DNA of 64,000 bases from Coenobita brevimanus (lineage: Eukaryota; Arthropoda; Malacostraca; Decapoda; Coenobitidae). Positions 1 to 10,400 of this stretch are shown here, piece by piece. The position numbers and the translations under genes were made by a program. Every line of letters begins with the position of its first letter. Within the stretch, counting starts at the first letter, position 1. The notes below the pieces were generated by a model. It was not told where the DNA came from. It saw nothing but the letters and a program-made list of their open reading frames with translations, and made no database searches. Location of the stretch: NCBI GenBank assembly GCA_032717465.1, contig CM064655.1, forward strand, positions 16,965,902 through 17,029,901. Direction: 5' to 3'.

Positions 1-1812
1 TCTGTTACTGATAATTATCACTGTTAGGTCCTCCTCTCTTTCTGATTTGTGAAGGGTTGAACTTCCAACCTTTTAAGCCCAACCTGGTCTTTTTCCACTT
101 TTACCATACTTAATTACATGACACTTGTCCACACTGAATTCCCTTTGCCTTTTATTGCTCCATTCATGAAGTTTACTGAATTCTTCTTGTAGCTCTCTGC
201 AAGAGTCTGTGTTAGTAATTCTCCTTTGTATTTTTGGATCATCGGCAAACATATTTAGATAGCTTTCATTTTCAATGTTACTATCTATATCATTTATATA
301 CACTAAAAACATAACTGATGCCAGCACCGAGCCCTGTGGAACTCCACTATTCACTTTCCTCCATGAGGAGTAATTATCCCCTAGCACTGTTCTCATTTCC
401 CTTTTTCTGAGAAAATCCTGCAACCAACAGTATAGGTTGCCTTGGATTCCTCCTTGATGGTACAGTTTCCATACGATCAAGTCTTTGGTGCGGCACTCTG
501 TCAAATGCTTTCTTGAATTCTAGATAGATATTGTCCACCCATCCTTCTCCTTTCTGTAATGTTTCTGCAATTCTGTCATAGTACCTTAACAGATTAGTAA
601 CACATGATTCTTCCCTTTCTAAAACCGAACTGCCTTTCTGTTATCATATTGTGTTCTAGATGGTTTATCTAAACTCTTCTTATCAGCTTTTCCTGTATCT
701 TATGACACTGGTCGGTAGTTGAAATCATTCCGTCTATTCCTTTTCTTGAATATGGGAACAATGTTTGCTTTATTCCATAAATCACGTAGTTTACCTTCAC
801 CTAAGGATTCCTTGAATATTAAATATATTAGTCTAAACTCTCTTGCGCATTATATGTAGCACCCAACATGAAATTTCGTCAGGACCATTTGCTTTTCCTT
901 TGTCTAATTCATTTAATCCTTCGTGTACTTCTTTTTCTGATATTTGTATATCTGGTAATATGTGTGGGCATGCATGTTCCATATCATCTATCTCAAAATA
1001 ACTTTCTTCTGTAAAAACTGAATGGAAATTATTATTTAGTGTTTCACAAATATCTATCTCTTGTGTACAGATGATCCCCTCATCCGTAATGGACTGTATT
1101 TTATCATTAACTTTGGTTTTGCTTCGGATGTAGCTGTAAAGTAGCTTCGGTTGATCACTACTTCTATTTATAATGTCTTCCTCAAAATGTCTTTCACCTT
1201 CTCCCCTTATCCTTGTACAATAATTTTTTGTCTGTTTAAAGTTGTTATATGTCCTCTCACTATTGTGTCTTCTGTATCTTTTCCACAGCAAGTGGATTTT
1301 TTTACATTCTGTACTAAACCATTTCTTTGTTTTCATTTCTATTTCTTTGTGCTGTGGGATGTAATTTTGGACTCCTGTTTCATAAAATTCACAGAATTTT
1401 CTATATATAACATTTAAAATCTTGTCCTATAAGCTCCTTTTCCCAATCTATTTCTAAGAAATACTTCCTTAGGTCATGGTAGTTGCCCCTTTTTGTAGTT
1501 AAAGGCCATTTTTGTAACTCTCATAACTGTTAACTATGTTATATGCAATCCTGAAGTTGCAATTTAATACTGCATGGTCGCTTTTGCCGAACAGAGGTGA
1601 TACATTATGCTGTCAATATAATTTTCTTGCCTTGTAAATATATGATCTAGTACTGATGGATCGTCAAGTCCTCTTTTTCTGGTGTTTTCCTTTACATGTT
1701 GTGTTAGGAAAAACTGCACAAGATCCAGGAGCTTTTGGTCCCAACAGCTTTCATGGCTTCTTACATCTAGAGTATTCCAATTTATATGTGTATTGAAATC
1801 AGCATTTAATAT
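1..1812 (-). mobile_element. CR1/jockey-like LINE, ORF2 3' part (decayed)
   Basis: Minus-strand frames encode, in order, the end of an AP-endonuclease-like domain (1564-1812, with a DFN motif after ILNA), the region before the RT domain (833-1336) and RT palm (73-504). The palm shows the SGVPQGSVL block and a FADD catalytic box. Stops and frameshifts separate the pieces, so the copy is dead. The 3' end lies outside the window. The missing 5' half of the endonuclease is at 10667-11085, beyond a large nested insertion. CR1 versus jockey clade was not resolved. Confidence 0.85.
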
Positions 1813-4138
1813 TGTTACGTCTCTGTCCCACACTCCCACAGGCTCCAACAGCAGTAGTTCAGTACGGTATATGAAGAACGTTGCCCAGTGAGTTGTTCTT
1901 CCTATGGTCAGCCTTTTGGTGAGCACCAAGACCAGCTGAGGCGTTGTAAATAAACACTGGCTACTAACGTTCACTGTCTTTATTTTCCAGATAATTACAC
2001 TTAATGTTTTCCAACTTCACTTCACTATCTTCACAAGCACCGAAGATACACAAACTGCAATAACACTTCACTGCTTGCCAACAACACTTCACTATTTTCA
2101 CAAGTACCGAAAATATACAAACTGCCCTGCACTGACACTGAACTACACTCAAGCTGAACTATAACTGACTGGACTTGCTTTAGTCTCATCTTCATTCTTA
2201 TATAAGCTTCCTATATTCTAGAGTGTTCTATTACTTCTACAAAGTTCTTGTTATGCGGCATGTTCTGAGTCCAACTTCTTGTCCTTAACACGGGCACGGA
2301 CTTGGGTTCTTCTTCAGGACCGGGTCTAGAGCATGCAAGAAAGGAACAAGGCTCAAACACAGGCTAACCAGTCTTACATGTACATTACCACACAAAAGAT
2401 ACACAGCACATGACAATACATTGACAATACATGTAACACAATACAAATCAACATTAGTACATAAGGATGGGAACAGACTAGGAGAGGTCAGGCAGGTCTG
2501 GGTGATGGCCAGGTGTGGGAGGTGGTCCGTCTGGTGTGCGCTCTTGCGAGAGGCACAAGTCTCTGGCTGCATGATGCATCGTTCAGTGTGGGTTGTGGGA
2601 CGATGTCGTGGGTGGCCCTCTTTTGGTGGGGCCCTGGGGAGTGTGGGGGCCCTCAGGACTGGGGCCGAACAGGGCAAGCAGGCACGCGGCTCTGTGCCTG
2701 CCCTTAGAGGAAGTGGGAGTCTTGCTGGGGGGTCTGGGCTGGTCCTGACCTGGAGTCCTCGGGGCGTCCCTTGACGGCTGGGGGCTGTGGTCTCACCAGT
2801 GTGGGGAGGCCGTCAGGATCTGCCTGCAGTCACTCTCAATCAGGGAGTCCGACAGTGGCTGGTGACGTCGAGGTGCTAGCCGTAGTGAGCGGAGTCCCAG
2901 GCTCACAATGGGGCTGCTCCAGTTATGTTCCACCAGGGACTCAGCTGTGGAGCAGCCTCCACCCCTAGCGTACAGGGGGAGTGCGAGGGGCGTCCCGCTC
3001 AGTCTCTGGAGGGGTGGGCTGAGCCAGGGACGCTGTCCTTGACGGGAGCCTCTGGGGAAGTGAATGAGGGAAGTCTGGTGGACGTTTCTTTTGTCTGGCA
3101 AGTCCAATGGATGTCACCATGGCTCCATCCCGGGGTAGTGGAAGAGGGAAGTCTGGTGGACGTTCCTTCTGCCTGGCAAGTCCGGTGGATGTTACTGTGG
3201 CTCCACTCTTCCTGGGGACAGCAGGTGAGGGAAGTCCGGTGGACATTCCTCCTGAGGCAAGTCCAATGGATGTTACCGCGGTCCTGCTGCTGGAGGAGGG
3301 ATGCAGGTGAGGGAAATCTGGTGGATGTTCCCTCTATGGCAAATCCGGTGGATGTTGCCACAACTCTGCTCCCTTCCCTGGGATGACAGGTGAGGGAAGT
3401 CCAGTGGACGTTACCACGTCCCTGCCCTCGGTGGTGGGTGGTAGATGAGGGAAATCCGGTGGATGTTCACCCTACAGCAAGTCTGGTGGAAGTTGCTGCT
3501 GCACTGCTCCCCGCGGGGTCTGTAGGTGCAGGAAGTCCAGTGGACGTTCCTTAGCTGGTAAGTTCGGTGGACGTTACCATGGGCCTACTGGGGACTGTGC
3601 AAGAACAAGTCCCACCCCAATGCTGGCGAGTGTCGTCCTGGCTGGAGTGTAGTGCAGCAGGGAGATGAACTCCCTGCTAGTTCCATTGAGGGGAAGAGAG
3701 ACACATGGCGGCAGGGGACGTGGGCCTGTTTGGCTCGGGCCCCTTGCGTGCCTCCCCATGCCCTTCTCCTGGGGTGGGTATCTTCAAGGCCCTCCCTGGG
3801 GTCTCCTCCTGGGGTGAGTATTTCAGTTCTTGTGCATTCACGAGGGAGCAACGGTTCCAGCCGTTATCAACTTAGAGTCATCCAAAACATGCCAGAGTTT
3901 TCTTACCCTGCATAACACTCTAAATTATTTAGCAGACAAACTTAAATTACATAATTTAACAAGCAATCACATAAATAAAACATTATTGAGAAAATGATCA
4001 TAAAAATTAATGTAGAACTTATGAAATACCTACGCTCACAACAGCAGGCTAACTGGCAACTCTGACACACAATGGTAAAATGCCAGAAACATTGAGAAAC
4101 TTCCAGACTACCTAACTAGCACATCCTGCTTCTCAACA
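1813..4138 (-). mobile_element. LTR-like repeat X, minus copy, split by a solo LTR
   Basis: Revcomp of 3831-4138 plus 1813-2243 matches 4154-4818 plus 10406-10662, for example the shared block GCTTGTTAAATTATGTAATT. Termini are TGTTGAG (at 4138) and CGTAACA (at 1813), i.e. TGTT/AACA ends as in LTRs. A TATA-like stretch is at about 2199-2209 on the minus strand. Net length is about 744 bp without the insert at 2249-3825. No internal gag or pol is seen, so it is read as a solo LTR-like repeat. No clean target duplication was found. Confidence 0.7.
2249..3825 (-). mobile_element. Solo LTR (superfamily member 0), TSD GTTCT
   Basis: The 1577-bp LTR starts TGAAATAC (at 3825) and ends CATAACA (at 2249). 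It is flanked by identical 5-bp repeats GTTCT at 2244-2248 and 3826-3830, proving insertion into repeat X. Its end resembles the ends of the LTRs at 6748, 10400, 16285 and 22637. The 5' half in LTR sense holds diverged tandem units around 'gtctggtggacgtt' spaced 78, 83, 82, 83 and 55 bp (about 3073-3460). Unlike its relatives, these spacings are not consistently multiples of three. Sense ORFs at 2965-3246 and 2999-3361 are only fragments. Confidence 0.85.
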
Positions 4139-4153
4139 CTAATTCTTTCATAT
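4139..4153. other. LINE sequence between the two X copies, with TSD ATAT
   Basis: Fifteen bases separate the head-to-head X copies. On the minus strand they read as continuation of the LINE endonuclease (Tyr-Glu-Arg-Ile). The last four bases, ATAT (4150-4153), recur at 10663-10666 immediately after X-plus, giving a 4-bp target duplication for the plus copy. Confidence 0.65.
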
Positions 4154-4516
4154 TGTTATGAAGGGGGTTTTGCCAGTTAGGTAGCCGAGATCTTTCGAGA
4201 CGTTTCTGGTACCGTAAGTTTCGGTAGGAGTCGTCAGAGTTGCCAATTTGCCTGGTGTTTGTGAGCGTAGTTATTTCGTAAGTTAAACATTCATTTATTT
4301 TTGTGCTCTTTTTCTCAGTAATGTTTTATTTAAGTAATTGCTTGTTAAATTATGTAATTTAAGTTCGTATGGTTAATGATTTAGAGTGTTATGTAATGTG
4401 AGAACTCTAGCATGTTTTGATGTCTCGTAGTTGGTAACTGTTGTTGCTAGAGGCTGATGCAAGACAGTATGTCCTAGAATGTTGGAGAAGTGGACGTTTC
4501 TAGAACAATGCAAGCT

Positions 4517-4523
4517 TATATAA
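4517..4523 (+). promoter_or_regulatory. TATA box of repeat X
   Basis: TATATAA preceded by AAGCT; the same context is kept in the minus copy (about 2199-2209, revcomp). Conservation between two diverged copies supports a promoter role in an LTR U3. No expression evidence. Confidence 0.45.
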
Positions 4524-4818
4524 GGATGGGGTAGAGATTATTACAAGTTTAGTGAGGTGTCAAGTCAGTTTGGAGTTTAGTCGGGTTTCAGGTTAGTTTG
4601 TGTGAAGTGCAGTGTCAGTGAAGGTTGTATATTTTTGGTACTTGTGAAAACTGTGGCAAACAGTGACGGGTTATTGAAGTTTGTATATCAGTGGAACTTG
4701 AGAAGATAGTGAAGTGTATTAAGTGTAATTACTGTCAGTGAAGAATATTTTCAGTACTTGTGTAATAAGTGAAGTGTTAGCAAGCATTAAGTGTACTAAC
4801 TGTGAAGTGTTGTTAAAC

Positions 4819-6748
4819 TAAAATGCCCGCGGCCGGACCTTCCGCCCCGCCACCCCCCACATCACCACCGGGCCACCACCACCCCACCACCCGAGGAGGA
4901 GATAACGGACAGGTTAATGACCCAGGGCAAAAGGGTCATCCAACCACCACTGACCTGTGCCCCTTCTCCCCGCAACTGCCCCAAAGCCGGGTGAGCCTAG
5001 ATCCGCAACAACTTAAACGGCGGGTTGACCATCGACAGCAGTGGGGTGGGGCTGATCTAATATCAGTCCCTAGTAGTTTTGTGGTGACGACCACAGCTTC
5101 ACTCCAGAAGGGCAGGAGGTCCCTTGGTGAGCCACGAGGTGTTCGCACCTGCTGCCACAGCGAGCCACGAGGGACAGTCTGCCGCTATTCTGGTGAGCCA
5201 CGAGGGTCCAGTACCTTCTGCCACAGTGAGCCACGAGGGAGAAATATCCTCTGCCACTACCAGGACAGGAAGTCCTTTGACGAACACGAGGGAGAAATAC
5301 CTTCTATCACAAACAGGGCAGGAGGCCCAATAGTGGACAATGCGGGGCCAACACCACTAGCCACCCCAAGGGTAAGAGCCCCTTGTATAAAGCCACAAGT
5401 GGGTCCCAGGGCCGATCGATCTGGTGCCACGGCTGTGTCGGAGACAAGAGAGAGAGTCGCCTCTGGCTACCCTCCCTGTGTAAGAGAGAGAACACGGCCT
5501 CCGTGTGTCCTCTAAATTCAGCCAACTCCTGCAGGAGTAGCTGGACACCACCCGGGAGAGTTGTCCCCCGAGCAAAGACCCGGTCCCAGTTGGGACCTAC
5601 CTCCCACACCCGGGAGATTCTTGTCTTCCCCAGGCACCAGCAGGAGACGAGGCCACAGCCCACACCTGACGGCGCGTCCCCTGACAGACCTCCACAGTCC
5701 CTGGACCCCCAGGCGAGCCCAGCAGCCTACCAACGCTGTCCTCCTCCTGCCGCAGACCCTCCGACGCCAGACACGACTGCTTCACCTGTGTGGCTCCAGT
5801 CCTGAGGGCCACAACAACAGGTTGAGGCCCCACATAGACGGGCCTCCCTGCACCACTACGACGGGACCCTGAGAAGAAGGTCTACAACAGGTCAAGACCC
5901 CAGGCAAGAGGGTCTCCCTGCACCGTGACGACGGGACCAGAGAGGAGGGTCTACAACAGGTTGAGACCCCAGGCAAGAGGGTCTCCCTGCAACGCCTCAG
6001 TGGATCGGACCCGGGTCGAGTCTCCCCCCAGCGGGTACGGTGATTCCCGCCACGGGTAGAGCCCCCGGAGGTCCCCTTAAAGTGACAGAGTGATATCGCT
6101 CCAGAAAATCGGGCAAGATTAGTGAGCTTCCCTCCTACAGTGAGACAGGGACAGTGATACAGTGATAGAGTGAATAAGAGGGATCCCATCTATAAGTGTC
6201 TGTGATTACTTTCCCTTGATTAAAGACTATAAGTTCTGGTCCTGTGAATCTAGTGTTGTCCCCCAGCCCAGAATAGAGGAGTTCCCCCTTACCAGTTCAC
6301 GCGCGGGCGAGAGTCGCCGCGCCGAGTTCAGCCAGTAAATTATAGTGATCTGCTCCCCCTGTTCTTTTATAGTAATAATCTTCCCCTGGCTCATCAAGCC
6401 TATACATCCCTATTGTACCAGTGTACTAAGATCTTTTGGACTTTAATGAAAGCCAGTCACATTCACTTATGGAACCTTAACCCATTGTAAAGTGTAATTA
6501 TAGTGTGTGTGAATATCCCGTGTTATCTTAACGTAACTTTGCATATCTGTATCCCCTGTCCAGAATATCCTTCTATGTAATATTGTCACGGTGTTAGAAT
6601 TAAGGTAATAGATGTGTTAAAGGTGGACTGCCTAGTTTTTATGTCCTGTTCCTTTGTTGGTGCTTTACTTCCGGTCCGGAAAGAGGACCCCGCTCAGTAG
6701 CTAGTGTTTTTAGTACGAGGAGTCGGCCTAAAAACACTCAGCATAACA
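4819..6748 (+). repeat. 5' LTR of member 1
   Basis: 1930 bp. It differs from the 3' LTR by scattered substitutions, a 6-bp indel inside the ORF repeat array and 11- and 8-bp indels outside the ORF (near 5561/9213 and 6150/9815). LTR start TAAAATG and end CATAACA agree with the solo LTR boundaries of other members. Confidence 0.88.
4823..5515 (+). CDS. Repeat-peptide ORF in the 5' LTR
   Basis: A 230-codon frame beginning four bases inside the LTR. The N-terminus is Pro/His-rich, followed by a Gln-rich stretch. Then come four units with a GEPRG or SEPRG core at exact 33-bp spacing (unit starts at 5129, 5162, 5195 and 5228), rich in Cys/Ser/His, and a Pro/Arg tail. No known domain was recognised. 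The 3' LTR holds the paired copy, where the same frame is continuous with the element interior. Transcription from this copy would require an upstream promoter; function is unknown. The case for coding rests on period and indels being multiples of three. Confidence 0.4.
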   Translation: MPAAGPSAPPPPTSPPGHHHPTTRGGDNGQVNDPGQKGHPTTTDLCPFSPQLPQSRVSLDPQQLKRRVDHRQQWGGADLISVPSSFVVTTTASLQKGRRSLGEPRGVRTCCHSEPRGTVCRYSGEPRGSSTFCHSEPRGRNILCHYQDRKSFDEHEGEIPSITNRAGGPIVDNAGPTPLATPRVRAPCIKPQVGPRADRSGATAVSETRERVASGYPPCVRERTRPPCVL

Positions 6749-6749
6749 C

Positions 6750-6765
6750 TGGTGGCAAGCGGTGG
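6750..6765 (+). other. Putative primer-binding site
   Basis: TGGTGGCAAGCGGTGG starts one base after the 5' LTR; TGG is the expected complement of a tRNA CCA end. The minus-strand relative has TGGTGGACAGCGGTGG at the same place (13438-13453), so the site is conserved. The primer tRNA was not identified. Confidence 0.65.
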
Positions 6766-6814
6766 TTCTGGATCCGAGTAAAAGCACGGAGGAACGTAAA
6801 AGGAAACTTGCACA

Positions 6815-8350
6815 ATGGCAGCTAAACCGCACATTCAATTACCAAAATTCAACCCGGACCAATGTGACATGGATGTTTATTTGGACATGATCAAACCCCT
6901 TTTAGACATAGGGTTTGACTCAGATAAGGAGAAAATTGCAGTCACACTACCGAATCTGGGGAAAATTATCACAAATGTCGTACCAAAAGTAGTCCCAGAA
7001 CTGTCATGGGACCAGTTCACACAAATTGTGAAACAGGCAGTGACGCCATCTCTGGGCACAGTTGTAGCTTTATCGCAACTAGACGCCCTCACATACGACG
7101 GAAGCCTCGATGACACCTCCATCCAGGCTAGGCGGCTCGTCACCGCTGCGTACCCGGGCACAGACGCAAAAACCCGGGAACAACTCATATTCCACGAACT
7201 CCTCAGGACCCTCCCCAGTTTCAGTAAAGACCACTTCACAATACATGAACCGACGGGAGACCTGGATAAAGAAATCAACCAAATAAGGCGCCTTCTAGCC
7301 GTCCACTCTTCCCCCAAACGCATCGGCGACATCACACAATTCCCCACGGACCTCATCCCTGTAAATCCATGGGAATTTTCTCCTTGCTGCCCGGAGTGCC
7401 CAATCCACGACATTCGTGAACAGCTAAAAGCTGCCTGGCACAGCAGAGCAACACAAGAGTGCCTACAGGCCTCCCCACCATGCGCCGATCGCCCCAAGCC
7501 TCGCAGCAGGAAAGCGGGACGAGGAAAGCACAGAAGGCGCCCCCTCACTGCCCCCGCGTCCCGCCGTAATGATGGGGGCCACCTCACATCTCTCCCAGTC
7601 TATGACATGGAAAAACATCATCTTTCCTTTTCCTCTCCTCTCACTGCCTCTTCTATTTTGCCCTCCCCTATTCCTACCCCTATTCCTAACCTTCCCACCT
7701 CACACACCACTTTCTCCACTACTACCGCCTCCCCCCTGCCTATTCCTCCCCAACACAAAGCCTGCCTCCCCCTTCACAGACCTCCTAGAACCTTTACCTC
7801 ATCTTCCCCTAACCTACTTCCCAAAACCGCCTCCTCCTGTCTACTCCCTCCCACCTACCACCCCGCACCACCCACCACCATCACTTCCCCGCCACTCATT
7901 TTCCCCGCCAACACAGCCAACTCATTCGCCTTCCCTATCGCACCATCCTCCCCCTCAGCCTCACCTCCGCCTGCATCTCCTCCGGCTACCCCACCTCCTC
8001 CAACCCACCACTCCCAACCACCGCCCGCTACGCCCACCACCAACACTGCACCACACCACCCATCACCAACTCCCACCTTCACCGCCGCGGAAACAACCAC
8101 CACCACCGTACCACCACAACTCCCACCACACCCGACCCATACCCCAAACACCACCCCCATTACCCTCCCCCTTCATCAGGCATCGTGGAAACTACCAACA
8201 AACAAAACTGAGAGTGTGCTATGGCGCCTCCACGACCGCCCACCCATCAGGATCCGACGGACACCCCAGCTTCTCCGCCTCCTAGCCAGACAAACCGCCC
8301 ACCCTCCATCCGTCTCTCTTTCAACCCCAACCGAGAGCCAAACACCATGA
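6815..8350 (+). CDS. gag: Gag-like protein
   Basis: 511 codons starting MAAKPHIQLPKF. Residues 1-175 look like a Ty3/Gypsy-type capsid region (helical, with a TREQLIFHELLRTLP segment). A basic Arg/Lys patch follows near 225-245. The remainder is a long Pro/Thr/Ser-rich low-complexity tail (about 255-510) instead of an obvious zinc knuckle. The first 160 residues are clearly homologous to the interior ORF of the element at 11086-15714 (shared ITPSLG and LTFDGSLDD-like blocks), which supports real coding. The ORF overlaps the next ORF in another frame at 8221-8350. Gag would package element RNA; pol is absent. Confidence 0.7.
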   Translation: MAAKPHIQLPKFNPDQCDMDVYLDMIKPLLDIGFDSDKEKIAVTLPNLGKIITNVVPKVVPELSWDQFTQIVKQAVTPSLGTVVALSQLDALTYDGSLDDTSIQARRLVTAAYPGTDAKTREQLIFHELLRTLPSFSKDHFTIHEPTGDLDKEINQIRRLLAVHSSPKRIGDITQFPTDLIPVNPWEFSPCCPECPIHDIREQLKAAWHSRATQECLQASPPCADRPKPRSRKAGRGKHRRRPLTAPASRRNDGGHLTSLPVYDMEKHHLSFSSPLTASSILPSPIPTPIPNLPTSHTTFSTTTASPLPIPPQHKACLPLHRPPRTFTSSSPNLLPKTASSCLLPPTYHPAPPTTITSPPLIFPANTANSFAFPIAPSSPSASPPPASPPATPPPPTHHSQPPPATPTTNTAPHHPSPTPTFTAAETTTTTVPPQLPPHPTHTPNTTPITLPLHQASWKLPTNKTESVLWRLHDRPPIRIRRTPQLLRLLARQTAHPPSVSLSTPTESQTP

Positions 8351-9165
8351 CCAACCACTGGACGAACCTCCTGCAACACCTCACCCCGGTCCACAAGACG
8401 TTCACTTCCACCACCTACCACCTGCAGTCACGGGGTCGTGACTTTTTCACGAGCGAAGGCGGTAAAATGCCCGCGGCCGGACCTTCCGCCCCGCCACCCC
8501 TCACACCACCACCGGGCCATCACCACCCCACCACCCGAGGAGGAGATAACGGACAGGTTAATGACCCAGGGCAAAAGGGTCATCCAACCACCACTGACCT
8601 GTGCCCCTTCTCCCCGCAACTGCCCCAACGCCAGATGAGCCTAGATCCGCAACAACTTAAACAGCGGGTTGACCATCGACAGCAGTGGGGTGGGACTGAT
8701 CTAATATCAGTCCCTAGTAGTTTTGTGGTGACGACCACAGCTTCACCCCAGAAGGGCAGGAGGTCCCTTGGTGAGCCACGAGGTGTTCGCACCTGCTGCC
8801 ACAGCGAGCCACGAGGGAATACCACCGTCTGCTGCTGTTCTGGTGAGCCACGAGGGTCCAGTACCCTCTGCCACAGTGAGCCACGAGGGAGAAATACCCT
8901 CTGCCACTACCAGGACAGGAGGTCCTTTGACGAACACGAGGGAGAAATACCCTCTATCACAAACAGGGCAGGAGGCCCAATAGTGGACTATGCGGGGCCA
9001 ACACCCCTAGCCACCCCAAGGGTAAGAGCCCCTTGTATAAAGCCACAAGTGGGTCCCAGGGCCGATCTACCTGGTGCCACGGCTGTGTCGGAGACAAGAG
9101 AGAGAGTCGCCTCTGGCTACCCTCCCTGTGTAAGAGAGAGAACACGGCCTCCGTGTGTCCTCTAA
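8221..9165 (+). CDS. ORF running from the interior into the 3' LTR
   Basis: A 314-codon frame that starts inside the gag tail in another frame, contains a DFFTSEGGK segment just before the LTR, crosses the LTR boundary at 8463 without interruption and continues as the repeat-peptide ORF (8467-9165). The LTR part is the same as 4823-5515 plus two codons, with SEPRG/GEPRG units at 8773, 8806, 8845 and 8878. This suggests the element's last ORF normally ends inside the LTR, with the upstream pol segment deleted here. The true start is unknown; the interior part may be the remnant of a longer polyprotein. Confidence 0.5.
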   Translation: MAPPRPPTHQDPTDTPASPPPSQTNRPPSIRLSFNPNREPNTMTNHWTNLLQHLTPVHKTFTSTTYHLQSRGRDFFTSEGGKMPAAGPSAPPPLTPPPGHHHPTTRGGDNGQVNDPGQKGHPTTTDLCPFSPQLPQRQMSLDPQQLKQRVDHRQQWGGTDLISVPSSFVVTTTASPQKGRRSLGEPRGVRTCCHSEPRGNTTVCCCSGEPRGSSTLCHSEPRGRNTLCHYQDRRSFDEHEGEIPSITNRAGGPIVDYAGPTPLATPRVRAPCIKPQVGPRADLPGATAVSETRERVASGYPPCVRERTRPPCVL

Positions 9166-10400
9166 ATTCAGCCAACTCCTGCAGGAGTAGCTGGACACCA
9201 CCCGGGAGAGTTGCCCTGAAGGTGTCCCCCGAGCAAAGACCCGGTCCCAGTCGGGACCTACCTCCCACACCCGGGAGATTCTTGTCTTCCCCAGGCACCA
9301 GCAGGAGACGAGGCCGCAGCCCACACCTGACGGCGCGTCCCCTGACAGACCTCCACAGTCCCCGGACCCCCAGGTGAGCCCAGCAGCCTACCAACGCTGT
9401 CCTCCTCCTGCCGCAGACCCTCCGACGCCAGACACGACTGCTTCACCTCTGTGGCTCCAGTCCTGAGGGCCACAACAACAGGTCGAGGCCCCACATAGAC
9501 GGGCCTCCATGCACCACTACGACGGGACCCTGAGAAGAAGGTCTACAACAGGTCGAGACCCCAGGCAAGAGGGTCTCCCTGCACTGTGACGACGGGACCA
9601 GAGAGGAGGGTCTACAACAGGTCGAGACCCCAGGCAAGAGGGTCTCCCTGCAACGCCTCAGTGGATCGGACCCGGGTCGAGTCTCCCCCCAGCGGGTACG
9701 GTGATTCCCGCCACGGGTAGAGCCCCCGGAGGTCCCCTTAAAGTGACAGAGTGATATCGCCCCAGAAAATCGGGCAAGATTAGTGACCTTCCCTCCTACA
9801 GTGAGACAGGGACAGTGACAGAGTGAATAAGAGGGATCCCATCTATAAGTGTCCGTGATTACTTTTCCTTGATTAAAGACTATAAGTTCTGGTCCCGTGA
9901 ATCTAGTGTTGTCCCCCAGCCCAGAATAGAGGAGTTCCCCCTTACCAGTGCACGCGCGGGCGAGAGTCGCCGCGCCGAGCCCAGCCAGTAAATTATAGTG
10001 ATCTGCTCCCCCTGTTCTTTTATAGTAATAATCTTCCCCTGGCTCATTAAGCCAATACATCCCTATTGTACCAGTGTACTAAGTCCTTTTGGACTTTAAT
10101 GAAAGCCAGTCATATTCACTTATGGAACCTTAACCCATTGAAAGTGTAATTATAGTGTGTGTGAATATCCCGTGTTATCTTAACGTAACTTTGCATATCT
10201 GTATCCCCTGTCCAGAATATCCTTCTATGTAATATTGTCACGGTGTTAGAATTAAGGTAATAGATGTGTTAAAGGTGGACTGCCTAGTTTTTATGTCCTG
10301 TTCCTTTGTTGGTGCTTTACTTCCGGTCCGGAAAGAGGACCCCGCTCAGTAGCTAGTGTTTTTAGTACGAGGAGTCGGCCTAAAAACTCTCAGCATAACA
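8463..10400 (+). repeat. 3' LTR of member 1
   Basis: 1938 bp, preceded by purine-rich GAGCGAAGGCGG and followed by TSD TAAAC. It is close to identical with 4819-6748. Compared with the 5' LTR it has a 6-bp insertion in the ORF repeat array, and an 11-bp insertion and 8-bp deletion outside the ORF. Confidence 0.88.

Larger units (their letters stand above)
4819..10400 (+). mobile_element. Complete LTR-gag-LTR retrotransposon (member 1), TSD TAAAC
   Basis: Two near-identical LTRs (4819-6748 and 8463-10400) start TAAAATGCCC and end CAGCATAACA. They bracket a 1.7-kb interior with a primer-binding site, a gag-like ORF and a purine-rich tract (GAGCGAAGGCGG) just before the 3' LTR. The outer flanks carry the perfect 5-bp duplication TAAAC (4814-4818, 10401-10405), so this is one intact insertion into repeat X. 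No protease, RT, RNase H or integrase is present, so it is non-autonomous. Gypsy-like assignment rests on the gag appearance and PBS only. Confidence 0.88.

Noticed and set aside
4154..6748. A single 2.6-kb LTR starting TGTTATG and ending CATAACA
   Set aside because: The match of ends is attractive, but only 4819-6748 is repeated at 8463-10400 and the TAAAC duplications bracket 4819-10400. The 4154-4818 part belongs to repeat X, whose inverted copy lies at 3831-4138.
7569..8285. Long Pro/Ser-rich plus-strand frame overlapping gag
   Set aside because: It is a shifted reading of the C-rich gag tail; gag itself has homology in another copy.
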